Positions 18,516 through 28,807 of a DNA stretch of 64,000 bases are shown one piece after another (the stretch's first letter is position 1; every line of letters begins with the position of its first letter). Both the position numbers and the translations under genes were made by a program. The DNA is from Nostoc sp. XA010 (GTDB lineage: Bacteria; Cyanobacteriota; Cyanobacteriia; Cyanobacteriales; Nostocaceae): the NCBI RefSeq assembly GCF_020829625.1, contig NZ_JAIVFX010000002.1, positions 62,001 through 126,000 on the forward strand. Direction: 5' to 3'. The notes under the pieces were generated by a model. The model saw only the letters and a list, made by a program, of their open reading frames with translations, searched no databases and was not told the DNA's origin.

Positions 18516-20105
18516 TTATCTTGGGCGTCCCAAAGTAGTGATATATAGAACAGCTTCATCGCCAGGGATACCCAAAACTTCATTTACTTGATCATCAAAG
18601 AAACCACCAATACCACTAACGCCTACATTGAGGTGTATTGCTGCTAAATTCAAGCGTTGTCCTAAATGGCCGGCATCCAGATGTAAGTAACGGTAAACGC
18701 GATCGCCATATTGTGCGATCGCAGCTTTCAAATCGGCTGTATGAAACAACACCGCAGCTGCATCCCGCCCCAATTCTTGCCCCAAACAGAGAAAATGTAA
18801 CTCTCGCCGGAAGTTTTTAAACCGAATTTGGCGTAATTCTTGGGCTTTGGGTGCGTAATAATAACAACCTGCCTCCAATCCTTTAACTCCCGACACAGCA
18901 ATAAATGTTTCTATTAAATTCAAATCAAAGTAATCTGGAGAAATATCTAAACTTTGGTCGATGTAATTTTGTGGTTGGTAAGTAAAATCGAGTAAACCTT
19001 TTAATTCATCGAAAGTTAAATCATCACCATTATAAGCGCGGGTAGAGCGTCGCTTATACATAGTAATTTCTAGTTCTGACAGGTTTTCTCCCCAATCTAT
19101 AGGCGCAGTGGTGGTAGGAATTTTCAAACAGAAAGGAAAGTTATATTTATCCTCTAAAGATTTTTCTTGTTTGATAGTTGGTAAATTGAGATTGCCAGTT
19201 ACACCTGATTGGATCTGGGTGTGTCGATGGAAATATGTCAGCAATTCACCATCGGGAATTTCGGGATAACTGGTTTCGGTGGCGGAAGGTAAAGCAGTAC
19301 ATCCCAATGGTAAATTTTGATTGACATCTAACAAATCTGCCAGAGGTAAGACAGCGATCGCACCTTCTTGTTGTGGATCGATATAAAGTAGATCATTTAC
19401 CGATTCATCCACAAAACCGCCGATTAAATGGGGGCGATAGTCAGTAATCGCACCAGCTAACTCGATATTACCCAACAGGTGTCCCGTATCTAGAAAAATC
19501 CGCCGATAAGCCCGATCTTCATAGCGCCACGCAGAACGATAGAAAACCGCAGTTACAATAATTGCTAGTTGGGTATTTTCTAGGGAAGGATGCCAGAAAC
19601 AAGCTGCTTGGAGATTTTGCCAAACATCACTTTCCCAATAATGCATGAGAGAATGAGTCCGACACTGGTAGTTATATAGACCGGGTGGCAATAACGCCGT
19701 GCCACGGGAAACCACATACACTTCAGCCGGGTATAATCCCCCTGCACTGGGAGCAGCCCGTAAATACACCGCACTACCCATAGAAGGCATTTTCGCCGTC
19801 AATCCATAGCTACGAAACAGCAGGCGTGAAAGTCTTTGCCACCATTGAGCGTCTGGGTTATTAGCAAATCCCTCTGTTTTTTCTTGGATATAGGGTTTGA
19901 GATCAAAAGTAGAGCCAATTTTGTACTCTTTGAAAGGCACTGGCTGTTTAGCCCAGTCTAACTGCTGACTTTTGGAAGCGAGAGTCTCAGGGTTGTATTT
20001 AGTCCGTTCGTGGTAATGCTGGGCAATTGATTGGTGTAATTCTGGCATAGTACTTTTAATATCCTTAAGGCATCCTTTTTTGATCTTGGCATTCATTAGC
20101 CTCAT
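18516..20105 (-). CDS. SagB-type nitroreductase-fold dehydrogenase
   Basis: A 529-residue protein with two nitroreductase-like FMN-binding halves (about 60-270 and 300-525). The halves contain RAAPSAGGLYPAEVYVVSRG, FLDTGHLLGNIELAG, ITMYKRRSTRAYNGDDLTF and YLHLDAGHLGQRLNLAAIHL. SagB/ThcOx enzymes oxidise azolines to azoles in peptide natural products, but many cyanobacterial members stand alone and their substrate is unknown. No YcaO or precursor-peptide gene is visible nearby, so a thiazole pathway here is not supported. ATG at 20048 (MPELHQSIAQHYH) is an alternative and perhaps better start than 20105. Confidence 0.88.
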   Translation of the reverse strand: MRLMNAKIKKGCLKDIKSTMPELHQSIAQHYHERTKYNPETLASKSQQLDWAKQPVPFKEYKIGSTFDLKPYIQEKTEGFANNPDAQWWQRLSRLLFRSYGLTAKMPSMGSAVYLRAAPSAGGLYPAEVYVVSRGTALLPPGLYNYQCRTHSLMHYWESDVWQNLQAACFWHPSLENTQLAIIVTAVFYRSAWRYEDRAYRRIFLDTGHLLGNIELAGAITDYRPHLIGGFVDESVNDLLYIDPQQEGAIAVLPLADLLDVNQNLPLGCTALPSATETSYPEIPDGELLTYFHRHTQIQSGVTGNLNLPTIKQEKSLEDKYNFPFCLKIPTTTAPIDWGENLSELEITMYKRRSTRAYNGDDLTFDELKGLLDFTYQPQNYIDQSLDISPDYFDLNLIETFIAVSGVKGLEAGCYYYAPKAQELRQIRFKNFRRELHFLCLGQELGRDAAAVLFHTADLKAAIAQYGDRVYRYLHLDAGHLGQRLNLAAIHLNVGVSGIGGFFDDQVNEVLGIPGDEAVLYITTLGRPR

Positions 20106-20186
20106 TGTTTCGTGTCAATTCGTACAATCCTCAGACTCACAAAGTAGTAATTGGTAACAACTGAATGGGGAATGGGCAAAAAGAAT

Positions 20187-20215
20187 GTAGAGACGTAGCA
20201 TTGCTACGTCTCTAC
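20187..20215. repeat. perfect 14-bp palindrome (dispersed hairpin)
   Basis: GTAGAGACGTAGCA, a one-base centre and its exact complement TGCTACGTCTCTAC. Hairpins of this type are dispersed in Nostoc-like genomes. It lies between two genes on the same strand (M28 peptidase upstream, SagB-type downstream) and could reduce read-through. Confidence 0.7.
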
Positions 20216-20263
20216 AAGGGTTCTGGATAATGCATATTTAATTTCTGGACATGCCTAATATTT

Positions 20264-21112
20264 TCACAACCGCCGAATTGCAATTTCCAACCCTTCACAG
20301 ACACCGCTCAGAAAATCTAAATTTAAAGTAGCGATCGCATCACTAGCTTTGTGATAATGGGGATTTCGCAAGAATGCCGTATCTGTCACCATCATTGCCG
20401 GATAACCCAAATCCCAAAAAGGTGCATGATCGCTAAGTCTGGTTTGGGGGACTATTAAACCTCGATTTGGCACAGGTAGCCATTGACTAGGTACGCCAGC
20501 TTTGCGAATATTACGGCTCATGCCAATTAAGTCAGGAAATGTTCGCAAATTGCCAATTAAAGCAATAAAATCGCCTCTGTCTGGGTAGAAGCGTTCCAGA
20601 GGAGGGGGGTAACTTTGGGAACCAGGCGTAGAATCGGTATAACCCAGCATTTCTAGGGAAATCATTAAGCGTAGCTGTTGCTTTTGTTGGTGCAACAGGG
20701 CTGCATAATCGGCACTACCCAGTAAGCCGTATTCTTCCATATCGAAAGCAACTAGCCTTAAGGGATATCTTATAGCTTGGGCAGCAAACTTTCTGGCTAA
20801 TTCCAGCAACACCGCCACACCAGTAGCATTATCATCAGCCGCTACTGTTCCCGGAACGCCATCATAATGAGCGCCAATTAAAATCGGTAGCAAATCCTTT
20901 TTTTGTCCTCTCCCTTGGGAGGGTAAATTTAATATCAAGTTCTTACAAGCTTTACCCCTGACTTCAAAGGTGTGGATTTCCACACTCCCCCATTGAGAAA
21001 ATTCCTGGCGGATGTATTCTTGGACAAAAAAATGTCCAGCCGTTGCCATGTAAGGATCGCGTTCTCGCGCAATCTCAGCCAGGGAAGTTTGTAATCGCTC
21101 TGTTAAATTCAA
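20264..21112 (-). CDS. M28-family zinc peptidase (aminopeptidase-like)
   Basis: A 282-residue single-domain metallopeptidase. The di-zinc ligands of the family are visible in order: H in IGAHYDG, bridging D in VAADDNATG, catalytic/ligand E-E in AFDMEEYGLLGS, the SLEMLGY block and the last H in LSDHAPFWDLG. Such enzymes remove N-terminal residues from peptides. There is no clear signal peptide, so a cytoplasmic location is likely. The gene is followed, after a palindrome, by the SagB-type gene on the same strand; a functional link is not evident. Confidence 0.9.
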   Translation of the reverse strand: MNLTERLQTSLAEIARERDPYMATAGHFFVQEYIRQEFSQWGSVEIHTFEVRGKACKNLILNLPSQGRGQKKDLLPILIGAHYDGVPGTVAADDNATGVAVLLELARKFAAQAIRYPLRLVAFDMEEYGLLGSADYAALLHQQKQQLRLMISLEMLGYTDSTPGSQSYPPPLERFYPDRGDFIALIGNLRTFPDLIGMSRNIRKAGVPSQWLPVPNRGLIVPQTRLSDHAPFWDLGYPAMMVTDTAFLRNPHYHKASDAIATLNLDFLSGVCEGLEIAIRRL

Positions 21113-21429
21113 ATGGTTAAAATAGTTGCAATATTAAGATTGTCCGCCACTCAAAGAAGTAAAGCAAGTATTATTAAGGTGCATTTACAAACTTGCAGAT
21201 ACAGTACATAGAAGTAGCTGGATAACAAGAATTGAGGCTGCTTGGACATACCAATCATCGTCAATGCTATCCTAGTCTTGCAACTATCTGCTCTAGCTGA
21301 ACTTCTTAGCTTATTGCCTTAATGATGACTATTATACCATTGAGGTGTTTTCATCCAATAGCACAAAGCTAGAGGTAGTTCCGCCCAATCATAATAAATA
21401 TATAAGACACTTTAGGAGAAGAGTAACGC

Positions 21430-23514
21430 ATGGGCAAGGTAGTCGGCATCGACTTGGGTACAACCAACTCAGTAGTCGCCGTTATGGAGGGTGGCAAGCC
21501 GGTGGTGATTGCCAATGCAGAAGGAATGCGAACAACCCCCTCCGTAGTTGGCTTTAGCAAAGAAGGCGAAAGGGTGGTTGGGCAAATGGCACGGCGACAA
21601 ACCGTCCTCAATCCACAAAATACCTTTTTCGCAGTTAAACGCTTCATTGGGCGCAAATATGCCGAACTTAGTCCAGATTCCAAGCGTGTACCCTACACCA
21701 TTCGCAAAGACGAAGTAGGCAATATTAAAGTTGCCTGTCCTCGTCTCAATAAGGATTTCGCCCCAGAAGAAATTTCGGCAATGGTGCTGAAGAAATTGGC
21801 CGACGATGCTAGTCGCTATTTGGGTGAACCAGTAACAGGGGCAGTGATTACAGTACCCGCTTATTTTAACGATTCTCAACGGCAAGCAACCCGCGATGCT
21901 GGCAGAATTGCCGGTTTAGAGGTGCTGCGGATTCTCAATGAACCAACTGCTGCATCTTTGGCTTATGGATTAGATCGGGGTGACACGGAAACTATCTTAG
22001 TATTTGACTTGGGTGGCGGCACCTTTGACGTATCGATTTTAGAAGTAGGCGATGGAATATTTGAAGTTAAAGCTACCAGTGGAGATACGCAACTTGGTGG
22101 TAACGACTTTGACAAAGTAATAGTAGATTGGCTAGCAGAGCAATTTTTAGAAGTCGAAGGGATAGATTTAAGACGCGAGAGACAATCTTTACAACGTCTG
22201 ATGGAAGCGGCGGAAAAAGCCAAAATTGAGCTTTCTGCTGTCAGCATCACCGAAATTAACTTACCTTTTATTGCTGCCGATCAGGAAGGCCCCAAACATC
22301 TAGAAACTCGTCTAACACGTTCTCAATTTGAAGGCTTATGTGGTGATTTAGTGGGGCGATTGCGGACACCAGTGAAACGCGCCCTCAAAGATGCCGGACT
22401 CTCATCCAGAGACATTGAAGAAGTGGTGTTAGTTGGCGGTTCTACACGGATGCCAATGGTGAAGCAGCTAGTACGGGACTTAATTGGCATAGAACCTAAC
22501 GAAAACGTCAACCCTGATGAAGTAGTGGGAGTGGGTGCAGCAATTCAAGCAGGAATTCTCGCAGGCGAACTCAAAGATGTGCTGCTTTTAGATGTCACAC
22601 CGTTATCTATGGGATTGGAAACCATCGGCGGCGTGATGAAAAAACTTATTCCCCGCAATACCACCATCCCAGTCCGTCGTTCTGACATTTTTTCCACGTC
22701 CGAAAATAACCAGAATACTGTGGAAATCCACGTAGTCCAGGGCGAACGGGAAATGGCAGCAAACAATAAGTCTTTAGGACGTTTCAAGCTGTATGGTATT
22801 CCACCAGCGCCACGAGGAATTCCCCAAGTTCAAGTGTCATTTGATATTGATGCTAACGGTATTTTACAGGTAACAGCCCTAGATAGAACCACTGGGCGAG
22901 AGCAGAGTATCACCATTCAAGGCGCTTCCACCTTGAACGAGTCAGAAGTGAATCGGATGATTCAGGATGCTCAGAAATACGCCGATGTCGATCGCGAACG
23001 TAAAGAAAGAGTAGAAAAGCGGACTCGTTCAGAGGCGTTGATTTTCCAAGCAGAACGACAGCTTAGAGAAGTAGCACTGGAATTTGGTATGCAGTTTGCC
23101 CGAAACCGCCGCCAAAGAATTGATAATATTTGCCGACAACTGAAGGAGAGTCTTCAGGAAAATAGCGATCGCGGTATTGACCAAGCTTATGCCGATTTGC
23201 AAGATGCTCTCTATGAGCTAAATCGGGAAGTCAGGGAAACTTATGCTGAAGATGAAGATGACGACTTGTTTGGTACAATCCGTGACATCTTTACTGGTGA
23301 TAAAGATAAAGAACGCGACTTTCCCAGAGATACATATCGGGAACGCGACTCATACAGTAAGGACTATGGCAGAGATTACGGTAAAGACTATGGCAGAGAC
23401 TATAGCCGAGACAGTCGTTCTTCCTCCTATGAAAGCCAAAGCCGTCCGCCACGCAAATCCCGTCCCAGCTACCAAGATAACTGGGATGACGAAGAAGACA
23501 ATGATTGGTTGTAA
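21430..23514 (+). CDS. dnaK: molecular chaperone DnaK (Hsp70), long C-terminal tail
   Basis: ATP-driven Hsp70 chaperone that works with the J-protein encoded downstream. It begins [17 protein letters not shown] and carries the nucleotide-binding domain ([34 protein letters not shown]), then a substrate-binding domain ([17 protein letters not shown]). At 694 residues it exceeds the usual 610-640. The extra tail (about 630-694) is a low-complexity [14 protein letters not shown] region ending in DDEEDNDWL. The length, tail and adjacent J-protein gene resemble the cyanobacterial DnaK3-DnaJ3 pair (inference). AGGAG 7 nt upstream of the ATG is a good ribosome site. The 317-bp leader (21113-21429) shows no CIRCE element that I can see. 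Confidence 0.96.
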   Translation: MGKVVGIDLGTTNSVVAVMEGGKPVVIANAEGMRTTPSVVGFSKEGERVVGQMARRQTVLNPQNTFFAVKRFIGRKYAELSPDSKRVPYTIRKDEVGNIKVACPRLNKDFAPEEISAMVLKKLADDASRYLGEPVTGAVITVPAYFNDSQRQATRDAGRIAGLEVLRILNEPTAASLAYGLDRGDTETILVFDLGGGTFDVSILEVGDGIFEVKATSGDTQLGGNDFDKVIVDWLAEQFLEVEGIDLRRERQSLQRLMEAAEKAKIELSAVSITEINLPFIAADQEGPKHLETRLTRSQFEGLCGDLVGRLRTPVKRALKDAGLSSRDIEEVVLVGGSTRMPMVKQLVRDLIGIEPNENVNPDEVVGVGAAIQAGILAGELKDVLLLDVTPLSMGLETIGGVMKKLIPRNTTIPVRRSDIFSTSENNQNTVEIHVVQGEREMAANNKSLGRFKLYGIPPAPRGIPQVQVSFDIDANGILQVTALDRTTGREQSITIQGASTLNESEVNRMIQDAQKYADVDRERKERVEKRTRSEALIFQAERQLREVALEFGMQFARNRRQRIDNICRQLKESLQENSDRGIDQAYADLQDALYELNREVRETYAEDEDDDLFGTIRDIFTGDKDKERDFPRDTYRERDSYSKDYGRDYGKDYGRDYSRDSRSSSYESQSRPPRKSRPSYQDNWDDEEDNDWL

Positions 23515-23529
23515 TACTCCTAAAAAAAG

Positions 23530-23612
23530 TTAGAAGTCAGGAGTGAGAAGTGAGGAGTTAAAAATTAAATCTTTCAACTCCTAGCTCCTAACTCATAATT
23601 CCTAACTCTTAA
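23530..23612. repeat. heptanucleotide-type repeats forming a hairpin between dnaK and dnaJ
   Basis: GAAGTCAGGAGTGAGAAGTGAGGAGTT is followed after a short spacer by its approximate complement (AACTCCTAGCTCCTAACTC). These purine/pyrimidine 7-mers are typical short tandem repeats of Nostoc. Together they would form a long imperfect hairpin in the dnaK-dnaJ transcript. Confidence 0.7.
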
Positions 23613-23653
23613 TTAAGCCAAAATCTAAAATCTAAAGTTTAAATAATTGAACT

Positions 23654-24649
23654 ATGCAAAATTTGCCTAATTTCCGCGATTACTACGAAATTTTAGGAGT
23701 ATCTAAAGACGCCTCTGGTGAGGAAATTAAAAAAGTTTATCGGCGTTTAGCAAGACAATATCACCCCGATCTCAATCCGGGTAACAAAGAATCTGAAGAA
23801 AAATTCAAGGATATTGGCGAGGCTTATGAAGTCCTTTCAGACTTAGCCAAGCGATCGCAGTACGACCAGTTTAGCCGCTACTGGAAGCAAAAAGGCTTTG
23901 CAGGCAACAAACAGACGCCAAAGGCTAAAACTTGGCAGAGTGGCGCTAGCGATCGCAACGGCAATCAGGACGTAGATCCAAGCCAATTCTCTGATTTTGA
24001 AAGCTTTATTAATCAAGTTATCGGCGTCAAAAATAAAAATACGGCAAGTAAGTCCAATAATGGCAATAATGCCGATCCGTTTCGTTCCCCCAGAACAAAA
24101 GTTGCCTACACAGTTAGCACCCCGCCTCGCACTAACCGTCGAGACATAGAAGCCAGATTAACGCTCCCGCTAGAAAAAGCTTATCAAGGTGGTAATGAAC
24201 GCATTCGTTTGGAAGATGGGCGATCGCTAGAAGTTAGTATGCCTCCAGGGATGGTAACAGGTCAAACCATCCGTTTGCGGAACCAAGGCGTTGGTGGTGG
24301 CGATTTATACTTAAAAATTACCGTTAATCCTCATCCATTATTTAAGTTAGATGGTTTAAATATCCTCTGCCAAGTACCAGTTACTCCTACAGAGGCAGTT
24401 TTAGGAGGACAGGTAGAAGCACCAACTCTCGATGGCCCTGTAAAAATGACCATCCCTCAAGGAGTTAGGTCTGGTCAAAAATTCCGACTAGGGAATAAAG
24501 GCTACCCCAGCGATGATGGCAAACGTGGCGATCAATTAGTGGAAATTCAAATAGTTACCCCAAAAAATATTAGTCAAGAAGAACGAGAACTGTACGAAAA
24601 GTTACGGCAAATTGAAACCTTTAAACCCCGTGCTGATTTACTGAGTTAG
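23654..24649 (+). CDS. dnaJ: J-domain co-chaperone, type II (CbpA-like DnaJ)
   Basis: A 331-residue Hsp40. It has a J domain at residues 7-75 ([22 protein letters not shown] motif in YHPDLNPG), a Q/N/G-rich linker, and a C-terminal substrate-binding domain ([50 protein letters not shown]). The zinc-finger CxxCxGxG repeats are absent, making it a type II J-protein. It follows dnaK by 139 bp on the same strand and is the obvious partner. ATG at 23654 is the only sensible start. Confidence 0.93.
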   Translation: MQNLPNFRDYYEILGVSKDASGEEIKKVYRRLARQYHPDLNPGNKESEEKFKDIGEAYEVLSDLAKRSQYDQFSRYWKQKGFAGNKQTPKAKTWQSGASDRNGNQDVDPSQFSDFESFINQVIGVKNKNTASKSNNGNNADPFRSPRTKVAYTVSTPPRTNRRDIEARLTLPLEKAYQGGNERIRLEDGRSLEVSMPPGMVTGQTIRLRNQGVGGGDLYLKITVNPHPLFKLDGLNILCQVPVTPTEAVLGGQVEAPTLDGPVKMTIPQGVRSGQKFRLGNKGYPSDDGKRGDQLVEIQIVTPKNISQEERELYEKLRQIETFKPRADLLS

Positions 24650-24678
24650 GGATGAGATACTATATCCAGCTATTGACC

Positions 24679-24982
24679 TCAACCTTCATCTTGAAAAATA
24701 GTTTCTATATCTTGTGAGCCGTGCAATATACGTACAATTTCTATGCCTTCGTCTATTGGGCGATAAAAAATTAAATAATTTTTTACCGGAAAGCTTCGCA
24801 AAAAAGGTGCTAATTCAGACAGTTGTCTGCCTAATTGGGGAAATTTAGCCAGCTTTGGAAAGCTTTCTCGCAGAGTATCAAAAAGTCTATTAGCAGCTTT
24901 TAAATTATTTGGCGCTACATATTTCCAGATATTTTTAATATCTTGCTTGCGCTGCTTGAGTAGAAATCCGAAATCGACTCAT
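24679..24982 (-). pseudogene. RelE/ParE-family toxin gene broken by a 4-base duplication
   Basis: ATG at 24982 overlaps the antitoxin stop as ATGA. The frame gives MSRFRISTQAAQ and then hits TAA. The -1/+2 frame continues as DIKNIWKYVAPNNLKAANRL, FPQLGRQLSE, FPVKNYLIFYRP and EIVRILHGSQDIE, the usual ParE C-terminal region, to TGA at 24679. At the break, GCAA is duplicated (GCAAGCAA at 24943-24950 read on the minus strand). Removing one GCAA gives an uninterrupted 99-residue ParE. ParE toxins poison DNA gyrase and RelE toxins cut mRNA; this copy cannot be made as it stands. Confidence 0.85.
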
Positions 24983-25338
24983 AGAGAATCGCTGTCAGCC
25001 AATTTTTCCTGCCCTCGTGCTTTAATATTTGCAAAAAAAGCCGAAAGTGACTCGTCATTATATTCAGTATACTGACCGATCTCAAGTTGCTTAATACCAA
25101 TGTCGATCTGAGCGCGTAACGCTTCTAGCTTAAATTTTTCGAGTTCTTCCTCAAGATGAGCGAGTTTATCTATCATCTGCTGAAACGCTTGCGCTTCATG
25201 TACCACAACCTCCGCTTTCCCATTTACAGTTAGTACAAGTGGCGACTTTGTGGACTTGATCCGCTCTAGGTAATCCTTGGCATTGCGTTTGAAATCGGTG
25301 AGAGTTTGAATATTTTCGAGATTAATTTTGATATCCAT
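24979..25338 (-). CDS. Phd/YefM-type antitoxin
   Basis: A 119-residue protein with the N-terminal Phd/YefM DNA-binding fold (TLTDFKRNAKDYLERIKSTK, PLVLTVNGKAEVVVHEAQAF). A long charged helical C-terminal region would wrap the toxin. It is the upstream partner of the ParE gene and overlaps it by ATGA, the usual translational coupling of such operons. It probably represses its own promoter. Because the toxin frame is broken, this antitoxin is now orphaned, at least locally. Confidence 0.85.
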   Translation of the reverse strand: MDIKINLENIQTLTDFKRNAKDYLERIKSTKSPLVLTVNGKAEVVVHEAQAFQQMIDKLAHLEEELEKFKLEALRAQIDIGIKQLEIGQYTEYNDESLSAFFANIKARGQEKLADSDSL

Positions 25339-25443
25339 CGCATCTAATTCAATGCTTTATAAAATATTTTATCAAATACTTGACCTGCTATGTCTTCTTC
25401 CGGCTTCGCCAATCACAAAGGATTTAGAATATAAAGAATATCT

Positions 25444-26007
25444 TTGAGCAAGGTGACTCAAACAGCCGTGAATCACAACGGGGCAATGCCACAAAGCAGT
25501 AAACCAACTTATTACTCCCTGCTAGGACTGCATCCCTCGGCATCGGTAATCGACATTCGTCGTGCTTATAGGCAACTGAGCAAACGCTATCATCCTGATA
25601 CTACAGACTTGCCGACTGCGATCGCCACTCTCAAATTTCAGCAAATCAATGAAGCCTACGCTACCCTTAGCCATCCAGAACGGCGGTTAAGCTACGATTT
25701 CAAAATTGGCTATTCTCGCTTTGCGGTGATTCAACCACCTCCTGACTTGAACCGTCCCGTCTCGCGTCATGACTGGTCAAAATCAGCTTACCTCGATCCT
25801 AGCGATCGCCCCCTCTCATCTGGCGAAATTTTTGCTTTATTTATGCTGGTGTTAACATTTGTAGGTTGTCTGCTACTAGCAATTGCCATTGGCTTAACTC
25901 GTGGTGAGGCTGCGATCCATTCGCATTTGCTACAGCCAACTCCATCTGTACAACAGCACATTACCCATGTATTGCAACTAATTAGCCCTATAGTAATTAA
26001 AAACTAA
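25444..26007 (+). CDS. J-domain protein with C-terminal membrane anchor
   Basis: A 187-residue protein with an N-terminal J domain (YYSLLGLHPSASVIDIRRAY, HPD in YHPDTTDLP, FQQINEAYATLSHPERRLSYD) and one transmembrane segment near residues 130-155 (IFALFMLVLTFVGCLLLAIA). It would present a J domain at a membrane and recruit an Hsp70 there. The start is unclear: TTG 25444, GTG 25453 or ATG 25486; the conserved part begins shortly after the ATG. The DUF3143 gene follows 38 bp downstream on the same strand, so the two probably share a transcript. Confidence 0.87.
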   Translation: MSKVTQTAVNHNGAMPQSSKPTYYSLLGLHPSASVIDIRRAYRQLSKRYHPDTTDLPTAIATLKFQQINEAYATLSHPERRLSYDFKIGYSRFAVIQPPPDLNRPVSRHDWSKSAYLDPSDRPLSSGEIFALFMLVLTFVGCLLLAIAIGLTRGEAAIHSHLLQPTPSVQQHITHVLQLISPIVIKN

Positions 26008-26045
26008 AAAATTTCCTAATCCAAAATCTAAAATCCAAAATTCCT

Positions 26046-26318
26046 ATGCCTCTTCTTCCCTCTGATACCCCCTTATATAATCATCCTCTGCCACAAATTG
26101 AACAGTGGCTAAAAAACCAAGGTTGTCAACAAGATGACACACAGAGGCATTGCTGGCATATACAGCGCCCTAGTTGGAAAGCTGAACTATGGCTCGATGT
26201 TGAGCAAATCGTAGTGCGATATGTCCAATCTGGGGAAAATGGGCAAGATATCCAACGTTCATTCAAGTATTCTTTGAGTCGGGATGATGTAGAACAAGCG
26301 GTGTTTTCTGGGCCATAA
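26046..26318 (+). CDS. DUF3143 family protein
   Basis: A 90-residue cyanobacterial protein (PLYNHPLPQIEQWLKNQGCQ, WKAELWLDVEQIVVRY, RSFKYSLSRDDVEQAVFSGP). The PLYNHPL and LKYSLSR-type motifs are those of DUF3143, of unknown function. It lies in tandem with the membrane J-protein gene. Confidence 0.8.
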   Translation: MPLLPSDTPLYNHPLPQIEQWLKNQGCQQDDTQRHCWHIQRPSWKAELWLDVEQIVVRYVQSGENGQDIQRSFKYSLSRDDVEQAVFSGP

Positions 26319-26359
26319 ATGAAGTGCTGAGTTCAGTTCACGGTAAAAAGGTACGGAAA

Positions 26360-26791
26360 TCAAGCCGCAATCACGTTCAAAAAAGAATGAACACCCAACA
26401 ATCGGATGCCATAAGTTGCCATTACTGCCCTCAACTCATCATCAGCACGTAAATCATCATCCCCAGACACAATAATTTCTGCTTGGCCATCAATAGCCGT
26501 AGCAAGCACAGCTAAATCTTTGGGATCTCGACAATTAGGTGGAACCGTTTCCAACTCAATCCATATTGCTCGGTACTGCAACTGCTGTTCAAGTTGATTA
26601 GCAATGCTTGGGTTAATCCGTTCTTTTAAGCGGGGGCGATTCCAAACTAAATGGAGTTCTTCCATTAAAGGTTGACTCATCACCAACTGAAATTTATCCT
26701 CATTAAATGCCTCCAATATGGGCAATGTAACTCGCCCTCTAAGCAAAATACGAATCCAAATGTTGGTGTCGATGACCACTCGAAACGTCAT
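26360..26791 (-). CDS. PIN-domain toxin (VapC-like, PIN_3 type)
   Basis: A 143-residue predicted ribonuclease toxin. Acidic active-site residues of the PIN fold are visible: D8 in FRVVIDTNIWIRILL, E in MEELHLVWNRPRLKE, D in CRDPKDLAVLATAIDG and D in EIIVSGDDDLRADDEL. Its start overlaps the stop of the upstream small gene by ATGA (26788-26791), as in toxin-antitoxin operons. Confidence 0.85.
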   Translation of the reverse strand: MTFRVVIDTNIWIRILLRGRVTLPILEAFNEDKFQLVMSQPLMEELHLVWNRPRLKERINPSIANQLEQQLQYRAIWIELETVPPNCRDPKDLAVLATAIDGQAEIIVSGDDDLRADDELRAVMATYGIRLLGVHSFLNVIAA

Positions 26792-27027
26792 GTTTGGTGA
26801 AATTGCTGGCGCACAGCCTTAATTTCAGCCATGATATTATCGTCTGTAATCTCATCAACTGGGGGTTGAGCATAAAGTTCTTGAATTAAAGCCCTCAAAT
26901 CTGAACGTAAATCCACTAAAATCAACGCTCTGGCAACCTCTGCCCGTTCCTCTGGTTGCAACTGTTGCACAGCCGTAATGAGTTGTTCCAGGGTGATAGG
27001 AATCGATACCATATCAATAGCCATCAT
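26788..27027 (-). CDS. putative antitoxin paired with the PIN toxin
   Basis: A 79-residue acidic, helical protein (ITLEQLITAVQQLQPEERAE, ALIQELYAQPPVDEITDDN, IMAEIKAVRQQF). The order and ATGA overlap with the PIN gene make it the likely cognate antitoxin and autoregulator. I do not recognise a specific DNA-binding family. Starts at 27027 or the adjacent ATG at 27024 are both possible. Confidence 0.72.
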   Translation of the reverse strand: MMAIDMVSIPITLEQLITAVQQLQPEERAEVARALILVDLRSDLRALIQELYAQPPVDEITDDNIMAEIKAVRQQFHQT

Positions 27028-27106
27028 TGAGTTTATTAAATTGTAGTGCGATCGCCAATCTTGTAGCTTCGCTAACGCATCCTAGCGACTTAATAAACGT
27101 AATATT

Positions 27107-27856
27107 TTATACTTTCCCAAATCGCCGTTCGCGTTGTTGGTAGGCAGATAAGGCGCGGTGAAACTCAGCCCGGTCAAAATCGGGCCAAAGAGCATCTGTG
27201 ATGTAAATTTCTCCATAAGCCATTTGCCAGAGAAGGAAATTTGAGAGGCGCATTTCTCCACTGGTGCGAATTAACAAATCTGGGTCAGTAATTCCAGCTG
27301 TGTACAAGTGGCTTTCAAAGACCTGTTCATTAATTTCATCGGGTTGTAGCAGACCTTGCTGGACTTGTTTTGCGATCGCCTGACAAGCTTGTAAAATCTC
27401 CTGTCGTCCGCCATAATTAGTTGCTACTGAAAACCGGATACCACCATTATCCTTGGTTGCTTCCATTGAACGCGATATTTCTTGTTGGAGCGATCGTGGC
27501 AGAGCCTGCAAATTTCCCACAAACTTAATTTGCACATTCTCTTCGACCATTTCCCGTAGTTCTTGGCGCAAAACTCTTTGAAACAGAGTCATTAAAAAAT
27601 CCACCTCTTCTTGGGGCCTTTTCCAGTTCTCTGTTGAAAAAGCATAAGCCGTCAGCGCCTGAATTCCCCAATCCTGACAACAGCGAAGTAAATCCTTGAG
27701 AGCATCTACTCCTCGCTTATGGCCCATAATCCGAGGTAAACCCTGACGTTTAGCCCATCGACCATTGCCATCCATAATCACCGCAACGTGCTGCGGCAAT
27801 AGTTCTCGTTTTAAGTCAGTAGGCAAATCTTGCAGTTTAGTTTGTTGTGCTGTCAT
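27107..27856 (-). CDS. uppS: isoprenyl (undecaprenyl) diphosphate synthase
   Basis: A cis-prenyltransferase that elongates farnesyl diphosphate with isopentenyl diphosphate to make the C55 lipid carrier for cell-wall synthesis. The 249 residues carry the family blocks [19 protein letters not shown] (catalytic Asp), [34 protein letters not shown] and [19 protein letters not shown]. Its start overlaps the stop of cdaA by 4 bases (ATGA at 27853-27856), so translation is probably coupled. It is third in the lysA-cdaA-uppS transcript. Confidence 0.97.
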   Translation of the reverse strand: MTAQQTKLQDLPTDLKRELLPQHVAVIMDGNGRWAKRQGLPRIMGHKRGVDALKDLLRCCQDWGIQALTAYAFSTENWKRPQEEVDFLMTLFQRVLRQELREMVEENVQIKFVGNLQALPRSLQQEISRSMEATKDNGGIRFSVATNYGGRQEILQACQAIAKQVQQGLLQPDEINEQVFESHLYTAGITDPDLLIRTSGEMRLSNFLLWQMAYGEIYITDALWPDFDRAEFHRALSAYQQRERRFGKV

Positions 27857-28776
27857 TTTTTATCTCGAGAAGCGGTCGATGGTAATCTGAGTAAACGTGA
27901 AACCAGTGCTCGTGTCTTCCCACCTATCTGACGAACAAAACTCAACAGACCGGGAGCTACAGCTTCCCTATCTACGATTGGGGACAAAAGAGCCTCTAAT
28001 GATTCTTTCAGTTTCCTAATCGTAAGGGGTCTATTTAGGGTTCCCCGTTCCGCTAAGGAAATAGAACCCGTTTCTTCAGACACAACGACACAAATGCAAT
28101 TTTCGACCCGCTCAGTAATTCCCATTGCCGCCCGGTGGCGTGTTCCCAACTGGCGCGAGGCTGTGCGTCCCGAAAGTGGTAAAATTATACCCGATGAGAT
28201 GATCCGTGATCCACGAATCAATGTTGCCCCATCGTGTAACAAAGTTTTTGGCTGAAAAATTGTCTGGATTAGTTCTTTAGAAACCTCCGCATTTAGCTTT
28301 ACTCCTGGCACAGAAAAATCTCGCTCATCAATTGGCCCTGTGGTTTCCACAATTAGTAAAGCTCCAATGCGGTTTTTTGACAATTCTTTAACAGCCTCAA
28401 CAATTTCATCAATTACACTATCAGATTTGGGGATTGCCAGTCGGTCGGGTTGAAACAACTGGCGGAATTCGCCACGCCCCAATTGTTCCAAAAACCGCCG
28501 AAACTCTGACTGTAAAGCAACTGCCATCGCTACAGCACAACCTATTACCAACTTTTCCAATACAAAACTTAGCAGAGGTAGTCCTAATCGGCCACTTAGT
28601 GCGGAGGCTAGCATTAAGATAATGAATCCCCTCACCATCCACAGTGTTCGGCGCTCACTAATAATAACTAGTATCATGTACGTCAGCGCCAGCACTAACA
28701 CAATATCCAGAGTCCCAAGTAGCAAGGACTGTGACCATCCTAGGTTTATCAGCCATTGCTTCCACCAATCTCTCAT
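27853..28776 (-). CDS. cdaA: membrane diadenylate cyclase
   Basis: CdaA makes cyclic di-AMP from two ATP molecules. There are three N-terminal transmembrane segments (about residues 15-35, 40-60, 65-85) followed by a DAC/DisA_N domain. Its signature motifs are DGA in [14 protein letters not shown] and RHR in [15 protein letters not shown]. The 307-residue length includes a short C-terminal tail beyond the cyclase domain. In many bacteria cdaA adjoins glmM; here it lies between lysA and uppS, which it overlaps. c-di-AMP controls potassium and osmotic balance and night survival in cyanobacteria (known from other species). Confidence 0.94.
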   Translation of the reverse strand: MRDWWKQWLINLGWSQSLLLGTLDIVLVLALTYMILVIISERRTLWMVRGFIILMLASALSGRLGLPLLSFVLEKLVIGCAVAMAVALQSEFRRFLEQLGRGEFRQLFQPDRLAIPKSDSVIDEIVEAVKELSKNRIGALLIVETTGPIDERDFSVPGVKLNAEVSKELIQTIFQPKTLLHDGATLIRGSRIISSGIILPLSGRTASRQLGTRHRAAMGITERVENCICVVVSEETGSISLAERGTLNRPLTIRKLKESLEALLSPIVDREAVAPGLLSFVRQIGGKTRALVSRLLRLPSTASRDKK

Positions 28777-28807
28777 GACATCTGGATTACACTTTTGCCT
28801 CTAATTA

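Noticed and set aside
18346..18591. 81-codon plus-strand frame after the DUF1816 gene
   Set aside because: It runs through the bidirectional terminator and into the antisense of the SagB-type gene.
18516..20105. Thiazole/oxazole peptide biosynthesis cluster around the SagB-type gene
   Set aside because: No YcaO cyclodehydratase, precursor peptide or transporter gene lies nearby, and the neighbours are unrelated.
21113..21429. CIRCE operator upstream of dnaK
   Set aside because: No GCACTC-N9-GAGTGC-type inverted repeat could be found in the leader.
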